Origin: Vibrio superstes
GTDB taxonomy: Bacteria > Pseudomonadota > Gammaproteobacteria > Enterobacterales > Vibrionaceae
Direction: 5' to 3'
Assembly (NCBI RefSeq): GCF_003569005.1
Contig: NZ_BCUR01000001.1
Coordinates: 873,893 to 937,892 of the forward strand
Length of the DNA stretch: 64,000 nucleotides
Both the position numbers and the translations under genes were made by a program. The notes beneath the pieces were generated by a model, which worked only from the letters and a program-made list of their open reading frames with translations, ran no database searches and had not been told where the DNA came from. Below are positions 1 to 9,500 of this stretch, one piece after another. Each line of letters begins with the position of its first letter. Position 1 is the stretch's first letter.

Positions 1-614
1 AGATCTTGTGTATCAGGCTTACTCAATGAAATGTTGAAATCCCTATTAGCGATTTGAGTTGCCGCGCCTGAAAGTTGATTCAAGGGCTCAAGAGATCGTT
101 TGACGAAGAAGCTAGTTAGCAGTAGAGCAAACAGAAAGGCTGCGATACCCACTCCCAAGGTAAACTCCATGTTCCTCCAAAGAGCCGCATAAGCGACGCC
201 TGGGTGACTTATTATTTCAATCTCTGCCAGTTGTAACCATCCACTGGTAACGACACGTTTCTCATGAATGGTTTGAAAAATATCCAACTCAACCAGCCAG
301 TTCGGCGCATTCTCACCTCTAATTGGATAACTTCTTACTATCTCATCACCCGTTTGCAGCATCACCACTCTGACAGAAGAAAAAGAACTCCCGTCAAATA
401 GGGCATTCACCGCTGTTTCTACAGCGACCGGATCATTGTCTTCTAGGTAGGGAGAGAGGGCGAGGCCGACAGTATTGATCGCATTCTTCACCTCTGAAAA
501 TTGCTTCTGTGCAATGAATTGACGAGATTGGTGATAATCGACATAGAACAAACCCACAAACAATAAACTGAAGGTAAGTGAGATACTGATAAGCAGTTTT
601 GTATATAAAGTCAT
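1..614 (-). CDS. lapD: LapD-type c-di-GMP receptor, N-terminal part (runs off window start)
   Basis: The first 204 residues are visible on the minus strand, starting at the ATG at 614. A membrane helix spans about residues 5-24, a periplasmic LapD/MoxY N-terminal domain follows (about 25-150), then a second helix (about 152-171) and the start of a HAMP linker. The degenerate GGDEF and EAL domains expected in the family lie outside the window. The loop reads VVTSGWLQLAE; Trp126 matches in position the tryptophan of Pseudomonas LapD that binds LapG. Known role of the family: c-di-GMP-bound LapD sequesters the protease LapG in the periplasm, so large adhesins stay on the cell surface. Only 4 bases separate it from lapG, so lapC-lapG-lapD looks like one operon. 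Confidence 0.9.
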   Translation of the reverse strand, partial: MTLYTKLLISISLTFSLLFVGLFYVDYHQSRQFIAQKQFSEVKNAINTVGLALSPYLEDNDPVAVETAVNALFDGSSFSSVRVVMLQTGDEIVRSYPIRGENAPNWLVELDIFQTIHEKRVVTSGWLQLAEIEIISHPGVAYAALWRNMEFTLGVGIAAFLFALLLTSFFVKRSLEPLNQLSGAATQIANRDFNISLSKPDTQD

Positions 615-618
615 AATA

Positions 619-1287
619 TTATTCGTCCAAATTGACCAAAGGCTGGTTTAACACGAGCTTTTTTTGTCGATCTCGAACTTGGTTCCACAAGCTTAATCGA
701 GAAGACTTTCCAGCCACTTTTCCTTGGATACTTTCTTTTGCGAGCCATAAGTGGTCGCCGTTAAAACTGTAAATAGGCACAATGTCGGGGCGTTGCGATG
801 CGGGTAAAATACGAAAATCCAAATTATCTAGAACGAGAGGAACTGAATTTGGAGTAGGGTAGTAGGCAACCACCATATGAAACTGATTCAGTTCAACAGC
901 TTTGGCATAGATAAGCCTGAGTTTGTTTTCATCAATACCAAGCTCTAGGAGGCTGAAGTATTTAGCAATGGTGAAGTCTTCGCAGTCTCCCGCGCCCACC
1001 CCAACAAACTCCATCGGTGTCGCCCAATAGTCCTTTTTTCCCCATAAATGGATATCATCAACAAACATGAATTGATTGAAGAAGTCGTTGATGAGCTTTA
1101 ACTGTTTTAATTCGGGCTTACCCGCCGCATCCGATACGGCATTGCGCCATGCGACGACTCGTTTTCCCGCTCGTTCTCCATAGGCCGCCTCTACCTTGGA
1201 CTTCCAAAGTTGTTCTTCCTTGTTGAGTGCGGACACACTTAATGTCAGTGTCCCTGCGAGTAGTGAAATGATTAAGGGTCTAATCAT
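619..1287 (-). CDS. lapG: LapG-type periplasmic cysteine protease (BTLCP family)
   Basis: 222 residues with an N-terminal signal peptide (about 1-20, ending VSA). It belongs to the bacterial transglutaminase-like cysteine proteinase family. The Cys-His-Asp triad can be placed at C102 (in GDCEDF), H137 (in QFHMVV) and D154 (in VLDNLD); the acidic residues around C102 fit the calcium site known in LapG. The family cleaves the N-terminal retention module of LapA/BapA-like adhesins behind a di-alanine motif, which releases biofilm cells. It lies 5 bases after lapC and 4 before lapD, its inhibitor. No adhesin gene is in the window, so the substrate must be encoded elsewhere. Confidence 0.93.
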   Translation of the reverse strand: MIRPLIISLLAGTLTLSVSALNKEEQLWKSKVEAAYGERAGKRVVAWRNAVSDAAGKPELKQLKLINDFFNQFMFVDDIHLWGKKDYWATPMEFVGVGAGDCEDFTIAKYFSLLELGIDENKLRLIYAKAVELNQFHMVVAYYPTPNSVPLVLDNLDFRILPASQRPDIVPIYSFNGDHLWLAKESIQGKVAGKSSRLSLWNQVRDRQKKLVLNQPLVNLDE

Positions 1288-1292
1288 TTCTT

Positions 1293-2684
1293 CTATTCAC
1301 GCAAGGCGCGCCCTTTGGCGCTTAAAACTGGCTTGAGCAAATAGTCGAGCACTGTTCGCTTACCTGTAATGATGTCCACAGAAGCGGTCATGCCAGGGAT
1401 AATGGGCAACTCCCCATTACTACCAAACCCCGTTTGATCGGTATGAACTCGAACTAGATAAAAACTGTTTCCCTCTTCATCTTGAATGGTATCGGCACTG
1501 ATATGTTCTAAGCGACCCACAAGACCACCGTACTTGGTAAAGTCATAGGCGCTAAATTTGACGATAGCCAACAGGCCGGGACGCAGGAAAGCGATGTCTT
1601 GAGGGGCGATCTCTGCTTCAACCACCAGCATATCTTCAGTAGGAACAATCTCTACAAGGTCCATACCTGGCTGTATAACCCCGCCTACGGTATTGGTGTG
1701 AAGCTTCTTAATGGTTCCGGTTACCGGCGAAGTGACGATTGTGCGACTTACTCTATCTTCCAAGCCCACAGTACTTTGAGTGATCGCAGAAAGCTCATCT
1801 TGGCTGAGGTTGAGCTTTTCTTGTTGTTCTGAGCGAAAGCCTAAAGCAACATCAACTCGACTGAGCAATGCCTCTCTGATTTCCGCGTTAAGTACGGGAA
1901 CACGTCCTCGAGCAGAGTCTAACTCGCGTTTGGTGTCGTTGACTTGTCGTTTCAGCTTGATGAATTCTATCTGCGGTACGATGCCTTCTTCGGCAAGTGG
2001 GGCCATTAGCTCATACTCTTTTTGAGCAAAGTCATAGCCCTGCCTAAGGTTAGACACCCGGCTTCTTACCTCATTAAGGTCTTGAATTTTCTGATCAACT
2101 TGTTGATCTAGCACCCTTAATTGGTTTCTAAGATTATTGAGGTCTTGTCGATACTCCGAACGTTGCCTAGCGGCCAATCTGGGTTGGGTTTCTTCAAAAT
2201 TGGCAGGGTAGATAAGTTTGTCTGTGCTAATAGTGACGCTGTTGCGCCAATTTCGTAGAGTTACGTTTTCTTCTACCTCAATGCTGGCTACCGAGGCGGA
2301 GAGTTGCAGAACCTTAGCGGTTAGGTTGTAGATCTGCTGTTCACGCTCACGAAAATCAGAACGAAATCGAGTATCGTCGATGAGTAGAAGTTGCTGACCT
2401 TTAGTGACCTGCTGGCCTTCTCTTACCAGAAGTTCTTTAACCAGACCGCCCTCTAGGTTTTGTACCACTTGCAGTTGACTGGAAGGGATTACCTTACCGC
2501 TTCCTATGGTGACCTTGTCTAACTCAGCCCAACTTGCCCAACCGATAGCGCAACTGAAGAATAGAAGAACGAACCAGAGCAGTAATCTGGCATTTGAAGG
2601 GGTGTTTAACAGCAGAGCTGCGGTTTTATCATCCACATACTCTAACTCGGTGCGACCGAGATTTTTTAGCTTCTCTTGACTCAT
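1293..2684 (-). CDS. lapC: LapC-type type I secretion membrane-fusion protein (HlyD family)
   Basis: 463 residues. A short cytoplasmic N-terminus is followed by one membrane helix (about 34-52, LLLWFVLLFFSC), a lipoyl-like half motif (QNLEGGLVKELLVREGQQV), a long coiled-coil hairpin (about 105-310) and a C-terminal beta domain ending near VDIITGKRTVLDYLLKP, the usual HlyD/PrtE signature. It should bridge an inner-membrane ABC exporter and a TolC-like channel to secrete a large adhesin. Clustering with lapG and lapD supports the Lap assignment over a generic HlyD. The ABC partner LapB is not next to it: the upstream neighbour is pdxH on the other strand. This is the first gene of the lapCGD operon. 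Confidence 0.9.
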   Translation of the reverse strand: MSQEKLKNLGRTELEYVDDKTAALLLNTPSNARLLLWFVLLFFSCAIGWASWAELDKVTIGSGKVIPSSQLQVVQNLEGGLVKELLVREGQQVTKGQQLLLIDDTRFRSDFREREQQIYNLTAKVLQLSASVASIEVEENVTLRNWRNSVTISTDKLIYPANFEETQPRLAARQRSEYRQDLNNLRNQLRVLDQQVDQKIQDLNEVRSRVSNLRQGYDFAQKEYELMAPLAEEGIVPQIEFIKLKRQVNDTKRELDSARGRVPVLNAEIREALLSRVDVALGFRSEQQEKLNLSQDELSAITQSTVGLEDRVSRTIVTSPVTGTIKKLHTNTVGGVIQPGMDLVEIVPTEDMLVVEAEIAPQDIAFLRPGLLAIVKFSAYDFTKYGGLVGRLEHISADTIQDEEGNSFYLVRVHTDQTGFGSNGELPIIPGMTASVDIITGKRTVLDYLLKPVLSAKGRALRE

Positions 2685-3034
2685 AGGCCATCCATTTGCG
2701 CATTGAGTGAACGAGGAAAATTGAATCTATAACTAGTCTGATATTATCGCGCTGAGATATAGAGAATGTTTTCTCTATAGTATTCTTATTCGTTGTTAAT
2801 GTTAAGTATACGCTCAATTCATTTACTCAGCGTTTACAACTTGTGATGTGTAGTAGGTTGTTGAATTTTCGAAGTAATATTTTTGAGTCAATTGGCTGTT
2901 AATTGCGCTAATGCATGTACAAAGTGACTCAAACTAGGGGGGATACGCGTATCATGCGAGCTTCAACGTAAAACGCCCTTGAGTTCTTTGGCATTGGCGC
3001 GCAAAATTTAACAAAATCGATTTGAGGATGTGAA
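2685..3034. promoter_or_regulatory. Divergent intergenic region between lapC and pdxH
   Basis: 350 bases without a gene. It must hold the lapCGD promoter (leftward) and the pdxH promoter (rightward). The only strong structure is the dyad at 2758-2779. pdxH has a GAGG ribosome-binding site just before its ATG. No terminator is seen. Confidence 0.5.
2758..2779. promoter_or_regulatory. 9-bp perfect inverted repeat upstream of lapC (candidate operator)
   Basis: The arms TATAGAGAA and TTCTCTATA flank a 4-base spacer. The site lies about 75 bases upstream of the lapC start codon. There is no T-run, so it is unlikely to be a terminator; a dimeric regulator site is the simplest reading. The regulator is not identifiable from the sequence. 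Confidence 0.4.
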
Positions 3035-3673
3035 ATGAAGTTAACGGATATTCGTCGAGACTATACCTTAGGGGGTCTTCGCAGAAAGGATTTGAAAGCA
3101 AACCCTGTTGATCAGTTCAATTTATGGTTAGAGCAAGCGGTTGAAGCAAAGCTGACGGATCCCACCGCAATGACCGTGGCGACGGTTGATGAGCGCGGTC
3201 AGCCTTATCAGAGAATCGTTTTGCTTAAGAGTTTGGATGATCGTGGCTTTGTGTTTTACACCAATCTTGGAAGCCGCAAAGCGATTCAGCTGAAAGAGAA
3301 CAATCGAATTAGCCTACATTTCCCTTGGCACCCACTAGAGCGTCAGGTTCATGTTACGGGTGTGGCGGAAAAACTTACTGCAGCCGAAAACTTCAAATAC
3401 TTCACGTCTCGTCCAAAAGAGAGTCAGCTTGCCGCTATTGCGAGTAAACAAAGCTCTCGTATCTCAGCGCGAGGTATTCTGGAAGGTAAGTTCCTTGAAC
3501 TTAAGAAGAAATTTGCAGATGGTGAGATCCCTATGCCGTCTTTCTGGGGTGGATACCGAATAAAGATCGAATCTATCGAGTTTTGGCAAGGCGGTGCGAA
3601 TCGCTTGCATGACAGATTCATTTACACCGCTGACGATAAAGCTGAGTGGGAAATTGAACGCCTAGCGCCCTGA
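3035..3673 (+). CDS. pdxH: Pyridoxamine 5'-phosphate oxidase
   Basis: 212 residues, close to the usual 218 of E. coli PdxH. It is an FMN-dependent oxidase that converts pyridoxine or pyridoxamine 5'-phosphate to pyridoxal 5'-phosphate in the cytoplasm. Family signatures seen are the N-terminal [16 protein letters not shown], the FMN-binding [19 protein letters not shown], and the C-terminal [12 protein letters not shown] ending in ERLAP. The start has a GAGG Shine-Dalgarno 8 bases upstream. An ACT-domain gene follows after 50 bases on the same strand and may be co-transcribed. Confidence 0.97.
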   Translation: MKLTDIRRDYTLGGLRRKDLKANPVDQFNLWLEQAVEAKLTDPTAMTVATVDERGQPYQRIVLLKSLDDRGFVFYTNLGSRKAIQLKENNRISLHFPWHPLERQVHVTGVAEKLTAAENFKYFTSRPKESQLAAIASKQSSRISARGILEGKFLELKKKFADGEIPMPSFWGGYRIKIESIEFWQGGANRLHDRFIYTADDKAEWEIERLAP

Positions 3674-3723
3674 TTTACAGTGTAAAGCTGCAATCTTTAA
3701 AACGAGTTAGTTAAGGATAGATA

Positions 3724-4119
3724 ATGTCAGGAATAAAAGAGTTAGATCTGCTTCTTAAGTCAATGGAGCCACTTTTACAGGAAGATGAGTTTGTCTTTTG
3801 TACTGTGGAAGGAAAGCTAAGTGATTATGTTGAGCTTAATCCTGTTGGCACCTTTATAGAACCAGAAGGGTTAACTTTGGTGTTGGAAAGGCGCATTGCT
3901 GAGCAGAAGCAACTCTCGTTTGATGGTGCCTTTCGAATGATTACACTGACCGTGCATTCAAGCCTTGAGGCTGTAGGTCTAACTGCCGCTGTATCAACGA
4001 AACTGGCTGAAAAGGGCATCAGTGCGAATGTGATAGCCGCCTATTACCATGACCATATCTTTGTTCCTGCTGCCAAGGCTGAGCGAGCACTTCAAGCTCT
4101 TAACGAGTTTAGTGAGTAA
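3724..4119 (+). CDS. ACT-domain protein of the COG3602 type
   Basis: 131 residues, soluble, no signal peptide. The sequence resembles the uncharacterised double-ACT family: an N-terminal half with EFVFCTVEGKLSDY and a C-terminal ACT-like half (about 65-125) with LTVHSSLEAVGLTAAVSTKLA and ISANVIAAYYHDHIFVP. ACT domains usually bind amino acids and act allosterically; the ligand here is unknown. It follows pdxH by 50 bases and is closed by the terminator at 4133-4180. Database entries sometimes call this family acetyltransferase; nothing in the sequence supports that. Confidence 0.75.
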   Translation: MSGIKELDLLLKSMEPLLQEDEFVFCTVEGKLSDYVELNPVGTFIEPEGLTLVLERRIAEQKQLSFDGAFRMITLTVHSSLEAVGLTAAVSTKLAEKGISANVIAAYYHDHIFVPAAKAERALQALNEFSE

Positions 4120-4132
4120 GATTCTTAGATAT

Positions 4133-4180
4133 AAAAATCCCGACTTTACGGAGTCACTTCACCTTCGCGTCGGGATTTTT
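4133..4180. terminator. Bidirectional rho-independent terminator
   Basis: A 12-bp perfect stem (AAAAATCCCGAC paired with GTCGGGATTTTT) sits between the ACT gene (+) and btuB (-). It has A-runs and T-runs on both sides, so it can stop both converging transcripts. Confidence 0.9.
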
Positions 4181-4198
4181 ATATTTCGTTAACCAGTA

Positions 4199-6064
4199 CT
4201 AGAAACGGTAATCGATGCCCGCGTAGTAACTTCTCTCTGCACCAACCCAATAAAACTGGTTGAAGGAGTCGTAACTGGTTTCGTAGTCTTCATCAAATAA
4301 GTTATCGACTTTAAACTTAACGTCCAAATTGTCTGTTACTTGATAAGAGCCCGCAAAGTCTACGGTGATGTAAGAGTCTAGCTCTACAGTGCCTTTAGCA
4401 TCAGGGCGTTCACCTGTGTAGTTTGTGGCTAGAGATAGACCGAGTGCTTCGTAGTTATACCCAGCAATCCATTTGTAGTTTTGTTTTGCTCTGCGGTCTA
4501 GTTGACGGTCGTTGGTGCGATCTTGTGGATCTTTCCAATCACCTACTAGAGTATGACGAATCGGACCAGTATCGAAATCGAGGCTTAACTCGATACCCTG
4601 AATACGTGCTTCTTCTACATTGGAAGGAACGAAAGTTAGTGGGTCAGCAACGATAAGATTTTCAATATCATTTTGGTAAGCGACTAACTGCCAAGTGAAT
4701 AAGTCGTAGTAACCGTTCAATCCAACTTCAAAGGATTCGGATTTCTCAGGCTCCAAATCTGGATTACCTGAACCACCAAAGGCATCAGAGTAAAATAGGT
4801 CAAAGAATGTTGGTGCACGGAAGGCAGTACCATAATTACTGGTTAGCTGTATTGAATCAGTAATAAACCAGCCTGCTCCAATACCCCATGTCGTGTTGCC
4901 ACCATAGGCACTATTCTCATCATGACGAACACTTGCCTCTACCAGCACAGGGGATAAATCTATGGCCGTAGTAACAAACACACCTGTGTTATTGCGTGTG
5001 TTTTCTGTGAAATCTTGTACTGGTGTACCGTAGATCTCACCAGAATTATTCGCCTCATCATAGGAGTAATCTACGCCACCGTTTAACGTCACGGCATCAA
5101 TACCTGTATAGGTATTTACCCAAAGTACTGAGGTACGTTTTGAATCAATAAAGCTTCTAGGTGCATTGGTGACGTCATCTCCGTCACTTTGCTCTTCAGC
5201 AGAAAAGTTGATTTGCAGTGACGAGTTAAAGTCATCAACCAGGTAGTTCACATTACCAGAAACAATATAGCTTTCTGTTTCTTGACGCTTTGCAGTACCA
5301 GCAGGACCAAAGTCTCCGACATACTGGTTCTCATAGCGTTGCCAAACGCCGTTGAAACCCGCACTCCAATTGTTATTGATCTGTTTAGTCACGCCACCTG
5401 TTGCAAACTGAGATTTGTAACCAAAGTCTTGATCAATGTCTTGGTCGGTAATGTTGTAGCCTTTACTGCCCTCATTGCTTACTACGATATGACCTTGAGC
5501 GGAATCGGAGAGATCGCCAGCTGAACGCCAACCTTCTTGATGGTAATTGTTTGAACCGCCATTCAGGGTCAGTTCATGCACTGATTCATTGCTTGGTTTA
5601 GTGATAATGGCAATAACACCGCCGATAGCATCTGCGCCATAAACAGCCGCTCGTGGACCTCGTACCACTTCAATGCGTTCGATAGCAAAAGCAGGAATTA
5701 ATCCTAGCGTGTTGTATGTGCCACCCGCAGCAGTGTTTAGACGTACACCGTCTAGCAATATGAGGGTTTGGTTGCTGTTAGAGCCACGAAGAAAAACACT
5801 GTTGTTGCTAGCTTTGGTTCCCTGTCCGCGAACTTCAACGCCAGGTAGTGTTTTTAACACATCATAGGCGCTATCCGCTTGCAGTTGTTTTATTTGTTCA
5901 CGTTCAACGACGCTAACAGAGGCTAATGCAGAGGTTTGAGTTTGTTCAAAACGGTTTGCTGTGACGACAATGGTTTCATCAACTTTTGTTGAATCAGTAT
6001 CTTGGGCAAAAAGTGCAGGGGCATACAGCGAAACAATAGCTGTTGCCAGAATGGATTTATTCAT
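4199..6064 (-). CDS. btuB: TonB-dependent vitamin B12 outer-membrane receptor BtuB
   Basis: 621 residues. Signal peptide about 1-20 (ending LFAQ), a TonB-box-like DETIVVTA, a plug domain (about 40-150) with GVEVRGQGTK and GPRAAVYGADAIGG, then a 22-strand barrel ending in an aromatic residue (IDYRF). It transports cobalamins across the outer membrane using TonB energy. The assignment is strengthened by the cobalamin riboswitch and attenuator directly upstream. An AGGACT ribosome site precedes the ATG at 6064. No other B12 uptake genes are adjacent. Confidence 0.95.
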   Translation of the reverse strand: MNKSILATAIVSLYAPALFAQDTDSTKVDETIVVTANRFEQTQTSALASVSVVEREQIKQLQADSAYDVLKTLPGVEVRGQGTKASNNSVFLRGSNSNQTLILLDGVRLNTAAGGTYNTLGLIPAFAIERIEVVRGPRAAVYGADAIGGVIAIITKPSNESVHELTLNGGSNNYHQEGWRSAGDLSDSAQGHIVVSNEGSKGYNITDQDIDQDFGYKSQFATGGVTKQINNNWSAGFNGVWQRYENQYVGDFGPAGTAKRQETESYIVSGNVNYLVDDFNSSLQINFSAEEQSDGDDVTNAPRSFIDSKRTSVLWVNTYTGIDAVTLNGGVDYSYDEANNSGEIYGTPVQDFTENTRNNTGVFVTTAIDLSPVLVEASVRHDENSAYGGNTTWGIGAGWFITDSIQLTSNYGTAFRAPTFFDLFYSDAFGGSGNPDLEPEKSESFEVGLNGYYDLFTWQLVAYQNDIENLIVADPLTFVPSNVEEARIQGIELSLDFDTGPIRHTLVGDWKDPQDRTNDRQLDRRAKQNYKWIAGYNYEALGLSLATNYTGERPDAKGTVELDSYITVDFAGSYQVTDNLDVKFKVDNLFDEDYETSYDSFNQFYWVGAERSYYAGIDYRF

Positions 6065-6089
6065 TTTGAGTCCTAATACGCGTAGTTGT

Positions 6090-6113
6090 AAAAACGCTTA
6101 TGGTTGCGTTTTT
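6090..6113 (-). terminator. Attenuator hairpin of the btuB riboswitch
   Basis: AAAAACGC and GCGTTTTT pair across an 8-base loop. On the minus strand the stem ends in a run of T and stands between the aptamer and the btuB ribosome site, about 25 bases before the ATG. It fits an intrinsic terminator that forms when cobalamin is bound. Confidence 0.7.
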
Positions 6114-6120
6114 TCTTACT

Positions 6121-6310
6121 GGCAGGTATTCGGACTAATGAGCACTGTAGAGGAATCCCTACAACCTAGCGTCTCACTTCCCGCAATAGGCTATTGCAGT
6201 GTGCAGGGTTACCCCTTAAGACGTTCGTTCTCAAATACCGCTGCGCGTCAGTTTTGGATTCACACCAAATTCCCTTTTAAGCCTGAAATCTCCGATTTCA
6301 TGACACCAGC
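6121..6310 (-). promoter_or_regulatory. Cobalamin riboswitch (aptamer) for btuB
   Basis: Read on the minus strand, the leader shows the conserved blocks of the B12 aptamer in order: GGGAA, GGTGTGAATCC, AACTGACGCGCAGCGGTA, and at the 3' end the B12-box-like TAGTCCGAATACCTGCC. The length of about 190 nt is normal. Bound cobalamin should reduce btuB expression. Confidence 0.92.
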
Positions 6311-6389
6311 GGGGGGAGAGTTTATAGAGTGTTAAAGGGAGTGTCTAGTTCCCTGAAAGACTTGTTAAGTGTGACGAAATGTAATGTTA

Positions 6390-6405
6390 AGTGGCTGTAA
6401 TCACA
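6390..6405. promoter_or_regulatory. Possible CRP site upstream of putA
   Basis: AGTGG-N6-TCACA matches the CRP consensus TGTGA-N6-TCACA at 8 of 10 positions, about 100 bases before putA. Proline catabolism is often under catabolite control, but the match alone is weak. Confidence 0.25.
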
Positions 6406-6504
6406 TTTCTCTTGATCAGTGTTCCGTATTCTTTGCTATGGCTAGTGCTGCTCTGTAGGATTGTCGCCAAATTCATGGTGGTTTTATAGAGCTGAGGAAA
6501 AGCA

Positions 6505-9500
6505 ATGTTTACAGCATCTAGTGTTTTAAATCCCGATTTCATTAACCAACCCAAAGAGGCACTTTGGTCTCTTATTTCACCTATGTATATGGTGGATGAA
6601 TCGGCTTGGTTGAATGAACTACTCAAGTTAGCAGCACCGCTTGAAGAAGAAAAGCAGCGTACAAAACGTCAAACTACGTCTCTAATTGAGGCGATTCGCG
6701 CCGATAAACGTTCAATTCAGATGATTGATGCCCTTTTGTTGGAATACAGCCTAGATACGCAAGAAGGTATCTTGTTGATGTGTCTTGCCGAAGCATTGAT
6801 GCGTATTCCTGACTCTGAAACCGCCGATGCCCTAATCAAAGACAAGCTCACAGTAGCCGATTGGAAGTCTCATCTGAGCCAGTCTGACTCTGTATTTGTT
6901 AATGCTTCGACTTGGGGGTTAATGCTGACTGGTAAGGTGGTTGGCGTTAACAACCAAGAAACAACTAGCCCAAGCTTTGCGCTGTCTAAGCTAGTGAACA
7001 AAATGTCTGAGCCAGTGATTCGTAAGGCAATGCACCAAGCGATGAAGGTCATGGGACACCAGTTTGTACTGGGTCGTGATATTAAAGAAGCACAGAAAAA
7101 CGGAGCGCCACTGCGTAAGAAGGGCTTTACTCACTCTTTCGATATGTTAGGTGAAGCCGCTTTAACCTCTGAGGATGCACAAAAGTACTTCAATGATTAC
7201 TTGATGGCGATCGAGTCTGTTGGTCGAAACAAACAAAATGATGACTCAAGCCCAGCGCCCTCTATTTCGATCAAACTGTCCGCATTGCACCCTCGTTATG
7301 AGGTGGCAAACAAAGAGCGCGTTCTTAACGAGCTTCATGATACTTTGATCAAGCTATTAACTCGCGCTATCGAGTTGGATGTCGCCATCACCATAGATGC
7401 AGAAGAAGCGGATCGTCTTGAATTGTCTCTACAGCTGTTTGAGAAGGTTTACACCAATGATCTTGTTAAAGGTTGGGGTAAGTTTGGTCTGGTGATCCAA
7501 GCGTATTCTAAGCGCTGCTTACCTGTTCTGGTATGGGTGAATGCCTTAGCTAAAGAACAGGGCGATCTTATTCCTTTGCGCCTGGTTAAAGGGGCGTATT
7601 GGGACAGTGAGATCAAATGGTCGCAGCAGGCAGGTTACGCAAACTACCCTGTCTACACCCGCAAAGAAGCCACTGATATGTCTTATCTAGCGTGCGCTCG
7701 CTTCTTATTGAGTGAAGGTGTACGTGGTAATATTTTCCCGCAATTTGCGAGCCATAATGCTCATACCGTTACTGCTATTGCAGAGATGGCTGAGCATACT
7801 GACTATGAGTTCCAGCGCCTGCATGGCATGGGCGACTCACTCTACTACCATGTGATGGAGAAGTATGGCCAGCCTGTGCGTATCTACGCACCAGTGGGAA
7901 GCCATAAAGACTTGCTGCCTTACTTAGTGCGCCGTCTACTGGAAAATGGTGCTAACAGCTCGTTTGTACATCGATTGGTTGATGCCCGTTGTCCGGTTGA
8001 AGACCTAACGCATCATCCCGTTGATACCTTGCTAGCCAATGAAACCCTGCATAATGACCAGATCCCGCTTCCGCCGCAAATCTTCGGTGAGCGTGTGAAT
8101 TCTATAGGGATCAATGTGGATGTTGAGAGTGAAGCGCTACCTTTTGAACAGCAAGTCGCAACCTTCCTTGATAAGCAATGGCAAGGTGCTCCTATCATTA
8201 ATGGATCCATGATCTCCGGAAGTATGATCAAGGAAGAAAGCGTGGTTGCACCTTTTGATCGTAGCCTAACGGTAGGTAAGATCGGTTTTGCGAACCTTGA
8301 TCATGTTTCCGATGCGATTACTACAGCCCAGTCAGGCCTTGAGCACTGGAGATATACATCGGTTGCTCGCCGTGCAGAGTGCCTGAGAAATCTAGCGGAT
8401 AAGCTAGAAGACAATCTTGCTGAGCTAGTAGCCCTGTGTCATATGGAAGCGGGCAAAACAATTCATGACAGCATCGATGAGGTGCGTGAAGCGGTCGATT
8501 TCTGTCGTTATTATGCAGACAACGCGATTCATCTTGGTCCTGAATCCATTCAAGGCTTTGACGGTAATCTGCAATGGTGTGAGAGACATGGTCGTGGCGT
8601 ATTTGTCTGTATTAGCCCATGGAACTTCCCGTTGGCGATCTTCTTAGGTCAAATATCGGCAGCACTTGTCGCGGGTAATACCGTTGTGGCGAAACCTGCT
8701 GAACAAACCAGCTTGATTGCTGCTCGAACCATTGAGTTAATGCTGGAATCTGGTTTCCCTGGCGATGTCATTCAGTTCCTTCCGGGGCGTGGCGCTGAGA
8801 TTGGCTCCGCTTTGACATCTCACCCTTCAATTGCGGGTGTGGCGTTTACCGGCTCTACCGCAACGGCTAAGCGAATTAATCTATCCCTTGCTGAGCGTGA
8901 CAGCCAGCCGGTTCCGTTCATTGCTGAAACGGGCGGTCAGAATGCAATGATTGTCGACTCAACGGCACTTCCTGAGCAAGTGGTTCGTGATGTAGTGCGC
9001 AGTGCGTTTGCTTCTGCAGGCCAGCGCTGCTCGGCGTTACGTGTATTGTTTGTACAAAAAGACATAGCGCCAAGAATTACTAAGTTGATTCAAGGTGCAA
9101 TGAAAGAGCTCAGTGTGGGCCTACCTTATTTGCACAGCACTGATGTTGGTCCTGTGATTGATGAGTTGGCTCAGCAGAAATTGCTCGCACATATCGAGAC
9201 TATGCGCAAAACCCAGAAAGTGGTTGCTGAAGTTGAATTAGACGAGCAGTGCAGTGCCGGAATGTATGTGCCACCTACGGCAATCGAGATCAGTGATATC
9301 TCTGTATTGGAAGAAGAGCAATTTGGTCCAATCTTACATATCGTGCAATTTGAGGCGAGCCAGATCGCAGACATCGTAGACAAGATTAATAATACGGGCT
9401 TTGGTCTAACCATGGGTATTCATTCTCGCAATGAAACCACTTATCGTTGGATTGAGGAGAATGCTCGAGTGGGCAACTGTTATATCAACCGTGATCAGGT

